This document shows, piece after piece, positions 50,084-58,288 of a stretch of DNA of 64,000 bases. The notes beneath the pieces are model-generated. The model worked only from the letters and a program-made list of their open reading frames with translations. It was not told the DNA's origin and did not search any database. The DNA is taken from assembly GCF_028745515.1 (NCBI RefSeq), contig NZ_JAQZSG010000023.1, positions 24,722 through 88,721 on the forward strand, given 5' to 3'. Position 1 is the first letter of the stretch. Each line of letters begins with the position of its first letter. Origin of the DNA: Paenibacillus thermotolerans (lineage in GTDB: Bacteria > Bacillota > Bacilli > Paenibacillales > YIM-B00363). A program made the position numbers and the translations under genes.

Positions 50084-50108
50084 GCGGGGCTTTCGCCCCT
50101 TGGTTTTC
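50084..50108 (+). terminator. Rho-independent terminator
   Basis: GGGGC-TTTC-GCCCC, flanked by AGC, is followed by TTGGTTTTC. A second hairpin with arms CACGAC and GTCGTG lies at 50143-50175 just before the next gene. Confidence 0.6.
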
Positions 50109-50230
50109 AGATGGATAATCATGTAGGATGACGAAGATAACACACGACCTGGCCCAAAAGCCGGGTCATGTCGTGAATGCGAGAACGTTATGTTAAATCA
50201 TTGCTTGCTATATTTAAAGGAGTGAGAGAA

Positions 50231-50554
50231 GTGCTAGATGTCTTTACAAAAAAGAGAATAGAAAAAATACTTGAAAACTATATTGATAAGAAAATTCCGG
50301 AACATCTCAGAAATGATATTCAAATTCATTATAAATTTAGAGGGAATACAGTCACATTAAGTCAAGAACGGCCAGGATACATGGGAAGACGTTTCGAGTA
50401 CCCCATTGCACAACTAAGGTTAGAAGAATCTTATTGGAAGGTGTATTGGCAAGATAGTAAGAATAAATGGCATTTTGTAGATGATATAAAACCAGAGAAA
50501 GACTTTGAAAAACAATTAAAAGAAATAGATGGCAACAGTATTTTTTGGGTCTAA
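50231..50554 (+). CDS. DUF3024 family protein
   Basis: A 107-residue protein matching DUF3024 (KRIEKILENYIDKKIPEHLR near the start, HYKFRGNTVTLSQERPGY near 35-52, PIAQLRLEESYWKVYW near 60-75, and KWHFVDDIKPEKDFEKQL near the end). The function is unknown. The GTG at 50231 is chosen because AAAGGAG is eight bases upstream and this gives the family's usual N-terminus; an ATG at 50177 opens a longer reading. AT-rich composition matches the surrounding accessory stretch. Confidence 0.75.
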   Translation: MLDVFTKKRIEKILENYIDKKIPEHLRNDIQIHYKFRGNTVTLSQERPGYMGRRFEYPIAQLRLEESYWKVYWQDSKNKWHFVDDIKPEKDFEKQLKEIDGNSIFWV

Positions 50555-50595
50555 TCAACGATGGCGATTAATAGATAAGAGGCAGAGCAAATTTT

Positions 50596-51399
50596 ATGAA
50601 TACATTTTTGGAGCACACGATTAGCGAACTCACTGCACATTTAATGGGCATAAAAGCAATAATTCTTAGAGGCTCACGACTTCAAGAGGAGCAGGTCGAT
50701 TTCTGGTCGGATTATGATTTGTTAGTTGTACTAGAACCGGAGGCTGCACTAAATGAACATTATTTTATTCAGGCGGTTGAGAGGATCGGTACCGTTATCG
50801 GATGTGAGAGCTACAGGAAACCCGAATCATTTCTTTACAGAACAGCTATCGAGCATAACGAATCAATTCATTTATTGGATGCTTCCATTTGTACATATAA
50901 TGAATGGCTCACAGAAGAGTCAGCAAGCAATACCTCAACTGTAGTGTATGGACAGATCCATGCAGATGAAGTCAAAGAAAGGCAGACTGACTTTTCATTT
51001 GATTCGTACGAAAGTAAGGTAAGTGAAGTATGGTTCAAGTATTTTGTTGCAATTAAGAAATTTGCACGAAACGACAATCTTATCGGCTTACATTTGCTTC
51101 TGGAATTAGTGAGGGAGTACTTGGTTGTTGAGATGATTGAAAGAGATATTCAACAAGGAACCAATATTCATAGATTCGGACGCCAAGAGAAGCTGCCAGT
51201 GTCCATTAAATTAACTCAGATAGAAGAATCTAATAAGCAAGCGGTGTTTAACTACATACTTAATTTAGCAAAAGAATACGACGACAAATTAATTAAAAAT
51301 GTTAAAGATTACACTAGTAGGTTTCAAGAGATATCTGACTATGTAAATGAAACAAAACGGCAGTTTAAGAAGAACGTGAATATAGGAGACGATATTTAA
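50596..51399 (+). CDS. Nucleotidyltransferase-domain protein (aminoglycoside adenylyltransferase-like)
   Basis: A 267-residue protein with a DNA polymerase beta-type nucleotidyltransferase domain: [20 protein letters not shown] (about 24-43) gives the GS and DxD metal motifs. The C-terminal region (about 135-260) is helical, as in AadE/AadK and lincosamide nucleotidyltransferases. It may adenylylate an antibiotic or another small molecule. AT-rich composition and its position next to remnants suggest recent acquisition. A terminator follows. Confidence 0.75.
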   Translation: MNTFLEHTISELTAHLMGIKAIILRGSRLQEEQVDFWSDYDLLVVLEPEAALNEHYFIQAVERIGTVIGCESYRKPESFLYRTAIEHNESIHLLDASICTYNEWLTEESASNTSTVVYGQIHADEVKERQTDFSFDSYESKVSEVWFKYFVAIKKFARNDNLIGLHLLLELVREYLVVEMIERDIQQGTNIHRFGRQEKLPVSIKLTQIEESNKQAVFNYILNLAKEYDDKLIKNVKDYTSRFQEISDYVNETKRQFKKNVNIGDDI

Positions 51400-51405
51400 T
51401 CATGG

Positions 51406-51430
51406 CCGCCTTATCGAAAGGGCGGTTTTC
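51406..51430 (+). terminator. Terminator after the nucleotidyltransferase gene
   Basis: CCGCC and GGCGG pair around a ten-base loop and are followed by TTTTCATTTTG. Confidence 0.7.
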
Positions 51431-51478
51431 ATTTTGCCGGTAATTGCAGCTAGACATCTGAGGATAAGGCGGTGCTGC

Positions 51479-51613
51479 CCTGTGCTGTCGCGCAAAGATG
51501 TGAAGATCAGCTGGGGGTATTACTTCAAGGTGGGGATTTTGCTGACGGCTCCGACACTTTTCATTACGTTGGCGGGGCTGGTTCTTTGGCTGTCCTTTGT
51601 AGACACCTTATAA
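51479..51613 (+). pseudogene. 3' fragment of an arsenite/anion pump gene (ArsB-like)
   Basis: The in-frame sequence reads [20 protein letters not shown] and [20 protein letters not shown] to a TAA at 51611. WGYYFKVG and the final helix are characteristic of the C-terminus of ArsB arsenite efflux proteins. The upstream 380 or so codons are absent, and the sequence before 51479 is unrelated, so this is a truncated remnant. No arsR or arsC is nearby. Confidence 0.7.
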
Positions 51614-51627
51614 CGAATACAAACAAG

Positions 51628-51726
51628 AAAGTCACACCCGGTAATGGCATAAGGAAGGGCAGAGTCACATAAGCAATTGTGACTTTTCCCTTACCGTACG
51701 TCACTGCCGGATCGTGACTTTTTTTT
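51628..51726 (+). other. Nested inverted repeats with terminator-like ends
   Basis: AAAGTCAC at 51628 pairs with GTGACTTT at 51714, and inside it AGTCAC at 51663 pairs with GTGACT at 51679, with AAGGAAGGG/CCCTTACC also able to pair. Both right-hand arms are followed by T runs. This is either two overlapping terminators or a switchable leader before the CPBP protease gene. Confidence 0.6.
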
Positions 51727-51770
51727 GTTAGGGTTAAGGCAACAACGAAAACGATGTAGGAGAGAATGAA

Positions 51771-52586
51771 ATGAACAAGTTAACGGCCTTATCCCATGCA
51801 AAGCTTTATGTTATTATCGCGCTGGTTAGCGCTACGATTATGGGGATGCTTAAGTTCCCCGGACAAATCTACATGTTTTCCCCGATGATTGCGGTACTGA
51901 TTATGCTTCTGATTACAGGCGAGCTGTTTAAGCGCAAAGGCTGGACAAGGCTCGGATTGCATAAAGCTGGGTTCAAATATTGGGGACTGGCGATTGTCGC
52001 ACCGATTGCGGTGCTGGGGATCGCATATGCGGTGCTTTGGGCAACTCCCTTCGCCTCGTTTCAGATCCCGGACGGTATAACGACGGCGATGCTGCTTATG
52101 TTGCCTGTCAAATTGTTAATCGCTCTTGCGATTTATACGGTAACTAGTTCATTGGGTGAAGAAATCGGATGGCGAGGCTATTTGCTTCCGAAGCTGAGCG
52201 GCATCGGCTGGAGGAAAGCTATGCTTCTGATCGGGATCGTTCACGGCGCATTCCATCTGCCGATCATGATTTTCGGCGATTACCATGCTGCCGGCAATCC
52301 TTGGATCGTGCTTCCGATGTTTTTTCTTTCGACAATCTTGATCAGCTTTGTCTTCGGCATAACGCGGATTAGCACCGGAAGCGTGTGGCCGGCCGCGATT
52401 ATGCATGCCGTTCATAATGTTGCTTGGGCGGCGTTCGGCGAGTTTACAGCCGTTCATTCCGAGACTGCGGAATATATCGGCGGGGAAAGCGGGATCGTGG
52501 TTATCGCTTTATACAGTGCTATTGCGATCTGGCTGATGAAGAGGGAAAAAAGAGCTTTGGCTGCACCGGTAGCTGCAAAAGGATAG
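51771..52586 (+). CDS. CPBP family intramembrane metalloprotease
   Basis: A 271-residue membrane protein with about seven helices and the CAAX-protease/Abi motifs: EEIGWRGYLLPKL (about 129-141), GIVHGAFHLP (about 159-168) and IMHAVHNVAW (about 210-219). These Glu and His residues form the metal site. In Firmicutes the family includes bacteriocin-immunity and signalling proteases. TAGGAGAG precedes the ATG. It stands alone between the accessory stretch and the flavin operon. Confidence 0.9.
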   Translation: MNKLTALSHAKLYVIIALVSATIMGMLKFPGQIYMFSPMIAVLIMLLITGELFKRKGWTRLGLHKAGFKYWGLAIVAPIAVLGIAYAVLWATPFASFQIPDGITTAMLLMLPVKLLIALAIYTVTSSLGEEIGWRGYLLPKLSGIGWRKAMLLIGIVHGAFHLPIMIFGDYHAAGNPWIVLPMFFLSTILISFVFGITRISTGSVWPAAIMHAVHNVAWAAFGEFTAVHSETAEYIGGESGIVVIALYSAIAIWLMKREKRALAAPVAAKG

Positions 52587-52601
52587 CCGGGAGGGCCGAC
52601 C

Positions 52602-52765
52602 GTCAAAAAATGAACTTATCTGCATGAATAAACTCAAAAAACGAACTTATCATGCTGATGGGAAGCAAAAGTTCAGCACCGGCAGCACAATAGAATCAAA
52701 CTTTGAGCTTAACGAGCTTAGCTTCGGTAGCATCCGTCAAAATACGCTCAAAAAATGAACTTACC
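52602..52765. repeat. Intergenic repeat with three copies of TCAAAAAATGAACTTA
   Basis: TCAAAAAATGAACTTATC (52603), TCAAAAAACGAACTTATC (52634) and TCAAAAAATGAACTTACC (52748) occur in the same direction. Between copies two and three are related half-inverted pieces such as CAAACTTTGAGC. It is non-coding and lies between convergent genes. Confidence 0.7.
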
Positions 52766-52879
52766 CGAACGGATAGTCTCAAATTTTGATCGTATCCTAG
52801 ACTATTATCGTTGTATTCCAGTTCCAGTTCCAGTTCCGGATACGGATAGGCCGACCGGGTAGCGAAGGCCGCTTCTCGG

Positions 52880-54406
52880 TCAGCCCATGTTGTGCAGTGG
52901 CAGGCGCAGCGTAAAGGTGCTTCCGCGTCCGGCTTCGCTGGCCGCCGCGATCGAGCCGCCGTGAGCCTCGGCAATCGACTGGGAGATCGACAGGCCCAAT
53001 CCGGCGCCGCCCAGCTTGCGCGTTCGGGACGAGTCGATTCTGTAGAACCGTTCGAACAGGTGAGGCAGGTGTTCGGCCGGAATGCCGGACCCATTGTCCG
53101 AGATATCGATATAACCGTACTCCGCATCCGAACGAACGGTAACAACGATTTGTCCTTCTACGGGATCCGTATGCTGGACGGCGTTATGGAACAGGTTCAA
53201 GACGACCTGCTTCACTTTATCGGGGTCGAACGTTCCGTATATTCCATGCGTTTCCGCAGCTTCAACCATGTCAATGCGAACCATGTCAATGCGAACGGTC
53301 CGGTTGCCGGCCAGCATTCGCAGATGCGGCTCCATCTCGATTGCAAGCTCGTTCAAGTCGGTTTCGCGAAGCGAAAGCTCCGGGGCGCGATCCAGCTTCG
53401 CCAGCAGCAGCAAGTCCTCGACCAGCTTCTTCATGCGGACCGATTCGCCGCGCATGCTGTCGAGCGCCGAATGCAGCTGCTCCCGCTTGTCGGCCGCGCC
53501 GCGAAGCAGCACTTCCAGAAAGCCGTGGATCGACGTCAAAGGGGTGCGAAGCTCGTGCGAGGCGTCGGCAATAAACCGCCTCATCTGTTCCTTCGCTTCC
53601 CGCTCCGCCTCGAACGATGCCGCCAGGCGGCTCATCATGCCGTTGAACGACTCCGCCAAACGGTCGATTTCCTCTTGCCCCTGCCCGACAGGCACCCGAT
53701 TATCGAGATTGCCGGCGTCCGTTCTCTCCACGGTCTTGATCATATGCTGCAGAGGATGCAAGGTGCGCCGAAGGACCGGCAAATATAACGCCAGGCTGCC
53801 GGCAAGCGCCACAAGAGACAGTGCGGCAAAAATAAGCAATTGCTGCAATGCGATGGCTTTAAGCGGAGCGGTCGGCTTCCCGATCTGGATGATCCCGTTG
53901 GCATTGCCCGGCCCGCCGATCGCGCGAAAGACGATCAGCTGCTCGGTCCCTTCTCCGTTGCGAACGACCCGGTAATCCGAAGAAGGAGTAAACGGCTTCG
54001 ATTTCCGCATAATGCGCACGTATTCCGCGGCCGGCAGCCGGGGAGAAACGGCCCCGTTGTTTAACCCGGTAATGTCCAGAAAGCTCCCGTTCGCGTCAAT
54101 CAACGCAATGGAGGTGCTTTCGAGAAACAGCATCGGCTCGCGGGCTCGGACTGCGGTTGCATTCCCGGCAGGCTCCCGGCCCGCCCCTTGCCGGGACCGT
54201 TCCATAATTTCTTTAAGGGGCGCTCTGGCGTTATCGAATAACGAATCCGCTTCATTCCGAAACAAAAAGTTTTTCATAAACACATACTGAAAAGTGCCGA
54301 TCAACAGCAGCAAAGCGGCTAAAATCAGAAACGAACGTGCCAGCAATTGGAACCGGAGGGAGCGCCGATTCAGCCAATAGAGGGCAGGCGAACGGAAATG
54401 CATCAT
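52880..54406 (-). CDS. Sensor histidine kinase (HAMP type)
   Basis: A 508-residue membrane kinase. It has TM1 at about 22-45, an extracellular sensor of about 140 residues, TM2 at about 188-210, HAMP, H284 in DASHELRTPLTS, and the ATPase motifs LFHNAVQHT, DNGSGIP and GGAGLGLSIS. The pentapeptide RIDMV is duplicated in tandem near residue 370 by an exact 15-base duplication, without breaking the frame. The start overlaps the response-regulator stop (ATGA). It ends the five-gene minus-strand operon with ApbE and the reductase-like protein. Confidence 0.92.
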   Translation of the reverse strand: MMHFRSPALYWLNRRSLRFQLLARSFLILAALLLLIGTFQYVFMKNFLFRNEADSLFDNARAPLKEIMERSRQGAGREPAGNATAVRAREPMLFLESTSIALIDANGSFLDITGLNNGAVSPRLPAAEYVRIMRKSKPFTPSSDYRVVRNGEGTEQLIVFRAIGGPGNANGIIQIGKPTAPLKAIALQQLLIFAALSLVALAGSLALYLPVLRRTLHPLQHMIKTVERTDAGNLDNRVPVGQGQEEIDRLAESFNGMMSRLAASFEAEREAKEQMRRFIADASHELRTPLTSIHGFLEVLLRGAADKREQLHSALDSMRGESVRMKKLVEDLLLLAKLDRAPELSLRETDLNELAIEMEPHLRMLAGNRTVRIDMVRIDMVEAAETHGIYGTFDPDKVKQVVLNLFHNAVQHTDPVEGQIVVTVRSDAEYGYIDISDNGSGIPAEHLPHLFERFYRIDSSRTRKLGGAGLGLSISQSIAEAHGGSIAAASEAGRGSTFTLRLPLHNMG

Positions 54407-55089
54407 GACAAATCGACTCTGTATCCGGCGCCGCGGATTGTGCGGATGAGCCGGTGATCTTTGTCGCCGAGCTTATCCCTCAGAGACCTCACATACACCT
54501 CGACAATATTTTCATCTCCCCCGAAATCGTATCCCCAAACCGCATCCAAAATTTTCGCTTTGCTGAGTACGATGTCGTGATTGACGATGAAATATCGGAG
54601 CAGGTCGTATTCCGTGGGGGAGAGATCAAGCACTCTGTCCCTATGGCAAATTTCTCTGCGGCGGTCGTCCAGGCGGAAGGGGCCGAGCGCGACTTCTCCG
54701 TAGAGCGAAGGGAACTGATTGCGGATTCTAGCCTCAATGCGCGCAAGCAGCTCCTCGAAGCTGAACGGCTTGACCAAATAATCGTCCGCGCCAAGCTTGA
54801 GCCCTTTTACCCGGTCGTCGATTTCATCCCTTGCGGTAAGCATAATGACCGCCACTTCCGTCCCCTTCTTCTTCAGCAGCCGGCATGTTTCGAATCCGTC
54901 GATGCCCGGCATCATGACATCGAGCACGACAATGTGTGGCTGGAACTCGGCAGCTGTATGTAAGGCGGCCATACCGTCCGGCGCGGTGCGAATTTCATAG
55001 CCTTCTTCGGCAAGCCCCATCTCCAAAAATTGCAAAATATGAGGCTCGTCGTCTACGAGCAGTATGCGTATGTTTTTATTTTGGCTCAT
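54403..55089 (-). CDS. OmpR-family response regulator
   Basis: A 228-residue regulator with receiver domain (VDDEPH at the acidic pocket, VVLDVMMPGIDG with the phospho-acceptor Asp, LVKPFSF) and winged-helix output (ending IRTIRGAGYRVDLS). Four-base overlaps with both neighbours (reductase upstream, kinase downstream) show one transcript. It probably regulates the operon in response to a redox or envelope signal. Confidence 0.93.
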   Translation of the reverse strand: MSQNKNIRILLVDDEPHILQFLEMGLAEEGYEIRTAPDGMAALHTAAEFQPHIVVLDVMMPGIDGFETCRLLKKKGTEVAVIMLTARDEIDDRVKGLKLGADDYLVKPFSFEELLARIEARIRNQFPSLYGEVALGPFRLDDRRREICHRDRVLDLSPTEYDLLRYFIVNHDIVLSKAKILDAVWGYDFGGDENIVEVYVRSLRDKLGDKDHRLIRTIRGAGYRVDLS

Positions 55090-55673
55090 CGGTAAGCCCT
55101 CCCGGCAGGTGCGGATGATTCCGGCTTTTTCTCAAAAGAAACCGCGGCGACGCGGAACAGCGTAAGAATGACGATCATTCCGGCAGTGCCGATATACACA
55201 AGCTTCGCCCAGACAAATGGAGTGTCGGTCCCGAGCAGAACGCCGTGCAGCAAACTCATGAAGAAGCCGGGGAACGCAAGATAATGAATGGAGCGCCACA
55301 GCTTTTTGCCGAGCTTCTTCATGAGATCGGAGGATAATAGTAAAATGAACGCGATATAAAACGACAGGATGCCCAGACCGTTCAAGAACGCATGCGAGCG
55401 GGTCGTGAACGGAATCAGCAGCTCGCTGGGCGTGTATCCGACATACCGGTCGAATAAGAGCACGCTGCCGTGAACGATGCCGAACAAAAAGCCGAACCAG
55501 CCGCTCGATTGGTGCAGCGTCAGCAGCGCGGATTTGGCCTTGCCGCTCAACAGCTTTAAACTCATCGTAATGCCCGCGGCCGTTGACACAAACAGAAGCA
55601 AGTATGCGGTCAAGCCCGCGGCGCGCGTTGCGGACCATACGCTGAGGGCGTTCATCCATTCGTTGATGTTCAT
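55086..55673 (-). CDS. Ferric-reductase-like transmembrane protein
   Basis: A 195-residue protein with six helices, of the ferric reductase-like (YedZ/MsrQ-type) family. Candidate heme-ligand histidines are in LTLHQSSGW (about residue 54), IVHGSVLLF (about 67), SIHYLAFPG (about 128) and SLLHGVLLG (about 139). It would carry electrons across the membrane via b-type heme. The ATG at 55673 is ten bases after AAGGGG; an ATG nine bases earlier abuts that site. It follows apbE by five bases. Confidence 0.82.
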   Translation of the reverse strand: MNINEWMNALSVWSATRAAGLTAYLLLFVSTAAGITMSLKLLSGKAKSALLTLHQSSGWFGFLFGIVHGSVLLFDRYVGYTPSELLIPFTTRSHAFLNGLGILSFYIAFILLLSSDLMKKLGKKLWRSIHYLAFPGFFMSLLHGVLLGTDTPFVWAKLVYIGTAGMIVILTLFRVAAVSFEKKPESSAPAGRAYR

Positions 55674-55678
55674 GGGAT

Positions 55679-56596
55679 TCATGCCCCTTCCATTATATAT
55701 GGTTTGAGATTCGTACTCATAATAAGCGAGCCGTCCGCGAGAACGGCAGCCGCCGCACAGTCCGGATGACGGTCGGCCAGCCATTGCATGCCGCTGTCCG
55801 CACCGAGAATGAGAACGCATTTCGCATACACTTCGGCGTCGACAAGGCCTGGCGCGAAGACGGTAGCCTGAAGCAAGTCCGATTCCAAAGATAAGCCGCT
55901 CCGGGGATCGATAATATGATTGCGGAACCGGCCTGACGAGTCCTGCCATCTGCGTTTCATTGTGCTGCTCGTAGCGATGCCTATCGTTCCTTGCAGACGA
56001 AGGATGCATACATCTTGATCCGCGCGCATCGGATCGGCGATGCCGATCTCCCAGCCGCCCTCCGGCGAGCCCCATAGCGCGATGTCTCCGCCGGCCCCGA
56101 TCGCTCCGGTACGGACGCCTAATCTATTAAGCTCGAGGGAGAAACGGTGTGCGCTCCACCCTTTGGCGATTCCGCCGAGATCGACCGAGACGCCGGGCGC
56201 AAGTGTGATACTCCGCGTATCGGGTTGCAGTCGGGCGGGGCAATTGGCGACGGCCGGAGGAGCGAACGAATTGCCCGGCTCCTCCAAGGGAGCGATGGAC
56301 AGGGACTCGAACGATTCCGCGTACCCAAGCATCCGAAGCCGTTCGCCCAAGTAAGGGTTGAATAACCCTTCCGTCTGACGATAATACCGATCCGCTTCGG
56401 TGACGACTTCATAGAGCAAAGGGGAGGCGGCGAACGGCCGGCCTTCGGCGCGGTTCAGCGCCGACAGCTCGCTGCCTGCCCGGAAACGGCTCAAGCGGCT
56501 TTCAACGAAGGAGAACCAGCTTTCGGCCATGATCTGCAGCCGCTTCGGAAGACCCTCCGTAAAAAAATGAGAGTTCATCGCTCGGAAGGTATGCAT
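55679..56596 (-). CDS. apbE: FAD:protein FMN transferase ApbE
   Basis: A 305-residue flavin transferase that attaches FMN from FAD to a Ser or Thr of a target protein. Motifs are FRAMNSHFF at the start, RFRAGSELSALN near 37, GVSVDLGGIAKGW near 135, HIIDPRSGL near 225 and DAEVYAKC near 253. No signal peptide or lipobox is seen, unlike many envelope ApbE proteins, so modification may occur in the cytoplasm before export. The operon encodes a small secreted protein, a reductase-like protein and a two-component system, but no canonical FMN-binding-domain substrate. Confidence 0.92.
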   Translation of the reverse strand: MHTFRAMNSHFFTEGLPKRLQIMAESWFSFVESRLSRFRAGSELSALNRAEGRPFAASPLLYEVVTEADRYYRQTEGLFNPYLGERLRMLGYAESFESLSIAPLEEPGNSFAPPAVANCPARLQPDTRSITLAPGVSVDLGGIAKGWSAHRFSLELNRLGVRTGAIGAGGDIALWGSPEGGWEIGIADPMRADQDVCILRLQGTIGIATSSTMKRRWQDSSGRFRNHIIDPRSGLSLESDLLQATVFAPGLVDAEVYAKCVLILGADSGMQWLADRHPDCAAAAVLADGSLIMSTNLKPYIMEGA

Positions 56597-56609
56597 GGCA
56601 AGTCACCGG

Positions 56610-56906
56610 TTAAGACGCATGGCTGCGCATTCTGCCGAACGGCGGGGCATGCGATGCGCCTCCGGAATCGCCGAAATCGCCGGAATTGCCGGGCTCGCTT
56701 AAATCCCATGGAAAGCTCTCGTCATCGCCGGTTTGGAACCAATCGTCACTATGGTTTGCCTCGACCCGGTCCGAATCCGATATTTGCCCGGATCGCGCCG
56801 TTTCCGCCGATTGCGTATGTTGATTCGCATTTATACCGATAAAGCCGGCGAACAACGCCGTACTTGATAAACCGACGACCCATTTGATCCACTTGTTATT
56901 AGCCAT
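56610..56906 (-). CDS. Small exported acidic protein of the ApbE operon
   Basis: A 98-residue protein with an N-terminal membrane helix or signal peptide (about 6-28, ending in GINANQH) and an acidic, Ser/Gly-rich region. No domain is recognised. The stretch GDFGDSGGASHA (about 74-85) has some likeness to the D-x-x-x-S-G-A-[ST] motif flavinylated by ApbE, but with an extra Gly. AAGGAGG precedes the ATG at 56906 by nine bases; an upstream in-frame ATG overlaps that site. Being first in the operon, 13 bases before apbE, it is a candidate partner or substrate (inference). Confidence 0.65.
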   Translation of the reverse strand: MANNKWIKWVVGLSSTALFAGFIGINANQHTQSAETARSGQISDSDRVEANHSDDWFQTGDDESFPWDLSEPGNSGDFGDSGGASHAPPFGRMRSHAS

Positions 56907-57082
56907 TGAATACATCCTCCTTGTTCGTTTCAGATGCGGCGCATGACTTCATTATGCACGGGCTACCTTAAATCAAATTGAAGGGAAACTGAAAGTTAGC
57001 TGAATGCCTGCCTGAATCGGACGATCCGCAGCCCTTCCATCAATTGACTCGGAAATCCGGACATAAAACATGTCTCTATGAA

Positions 57083-57111
57083 TTGACAGTTGCATAATTA
57101 TCAATTATTCT
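57083..57111 (+). promoter_or_regulatory. Promoter of the polyamine-type ABC operon
   Basis: TTGACA at 57083-57088 and TATTCT at 57106-57111 are 17 bases apart, 80 bases before the binding-protein gene. AT-rich partly palindromic sequence (ATAATTAT, ATTATTATTAG) around and after the -10 box could be the site of the XRE-cupin regulator at 61927. Confidence 0.6.
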
Positions 57112-57193
57112 GAATTATTATTAGTAGAATTAATTTTTCGATAGGCAACCGGACACGACAACGGCGGTGCCGCAACAAGGAGGAGCTTGCATT

Positions 57194-58288
57194 ATGACAC
57201 CCGGTAACAAGAAAGGTAGAGTAATAGGAACTTTAGCCGCAACGATTTTATTTTCATTTGCCGCGCTGACGGGATGCGCGTCGTCGAATAATTCCGCCGC
57301 AGGCGATCAGGCCGAGGCGGGAGGGGCAAGCTCCAAGAAGCAAGAGCTGGTCGTTACGTCCTTCGGAGGAACGTACGACGAAGCGTTCGCTAAGTATGTG
57401 ATCGAGCCGTTCGAGGCGGAAAATCCCGGCGTAAAAGTAACGCTCGCTCCTTACACCGGAGTGGCTAAGCTTTCCCAAGGGGGCGGAGACGCGATCGATA
57501 TCGTTCAGCTGGACGATTTCGACATCATCGACGCGGGACAAGCCGGTTTGTTGTCGGAATTGAAGCAAGACGAGTTTTCGCATTGGGGCGATTTGTACCC
57601 GCAGGCGATTTTGAACGGAGAGGGCGGTACGACTTACGGCGTCGTCAATGTGTTCGGCGCATGGGGTATTGCATACAATCCGGAGAAAATGGAGAAGCCC
57701 GAATCTTGGAACGACCTGTGGGCTCCCGAATTGAAAGGCAAAGTAGCGCTAATGAGCCAATGGATTCCGGACATTCTGTTGACCGCGGAAGCCGTGGGCG
57801 CAAGCACGGACGGAGATATGAAGCCGGTATGGGACGCATTCCGCAAGCTGACGCCGTCGGTGGCTCAATATTACTCTTCCTTCTCGGCGCCGGAATCGTT
57901 GTTCGGCACGGGGCAAATCCATGCCGCCGCATGGTTTGACGGAAGAGCGCTGGCTATGAAAGAGTCCGGAAGCTCGGTCGATTTCGTGCTGCCGAAGGAA
58001 GGCGGCGTATTGATCCGCAGCGGCTTGGGCGTTATGAAGAGCAGCAAAAATCAAGAGTTGGCACGCAAGCTGATCGACTTTACGTTGACGCCTCAGGCGC
58101 AGCAAGGGTTCGCGAAGGAGCTGTTCTACGGCCCGACCAACAAGACGGTGGAGCTCGACGCAGATCTTCAAAGCAAAGTCGTCTACGGCGAAGAAACCCT
58201 TTCGAAGCTGATTGCCCCGGATTGGACGAAGCTGCTGCCGATGAGAGAGGAATGGCTGACCCAATGGACAGAAGCAACCGCGCAATAA
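57194..58288 (+). CDS. PotD-like substrate-binding lipoprotein
   Basis: A 364-residue solute-binding lipoprotein with a lipobox ALTGC (Cys about 28), then a Ser/Ala-rich linker and a PotD/PotF-type periplasmic-binding fold (TSFGGTYDEAFAKYVIEPFE near the mature start; FGAWGIAYNPEKMEKPESWN near 155-175). This group binds polyamines, or related guanidino and amino compounds. The mature protein is attached to the outer face of the membrane. GGAGGAG precedes the ATG by eight bases. First gene of an operon with ATPase, two permeases and a ureohydrolase. Confidence 0.88.
   Translation: MTPGNKKGRVIGTLAATILFSFAALTGCASSNNSAAGDQAEAGGASSKKQELVVTSFGGTYDEAFAKYVIEPFEAENPGVKVTLAPYTGVAKLSQGGGDAIDIVQLDDFDIIDAGQAGLLSELKQDEFSHWGDLYPQAILNGEGGTTYGVVNVFGAWGIAYNPEKMEKPESWNDLWAPELKGKVALMSQWIPDILLTAEAVGASTDGDMKPVWDAFRKLTPSVAQYYSSFSAPESLFGTGQIHAAAWFDGRALAMKESGSSVDFVLPKEGGVLIRSGLGVMKSSKNQELARKLIDFTLTPQAQQGFAKELFYGPTNKTVELDADLQSKVVYGEETLSKLIAPDWTKLLPMREEWLTQWTEATAQ

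Noticed and set aside
52892-53975. Plus-strand open frames of 298 and 235 codons opposite the kinase gene
   Set aside because: The minus-strand kinase has all expected motifs; the plus-strand readings have low-complexity Arg/Ser-rich composition and no ribosome site.
56907-57193. Guanidine (ykkC-type) riboswitch before the importer operon
   Set aside because: No conserved ykkC core could be recognised; the leader shows only a sigma-A promoter and AT-rich half-palindromes.
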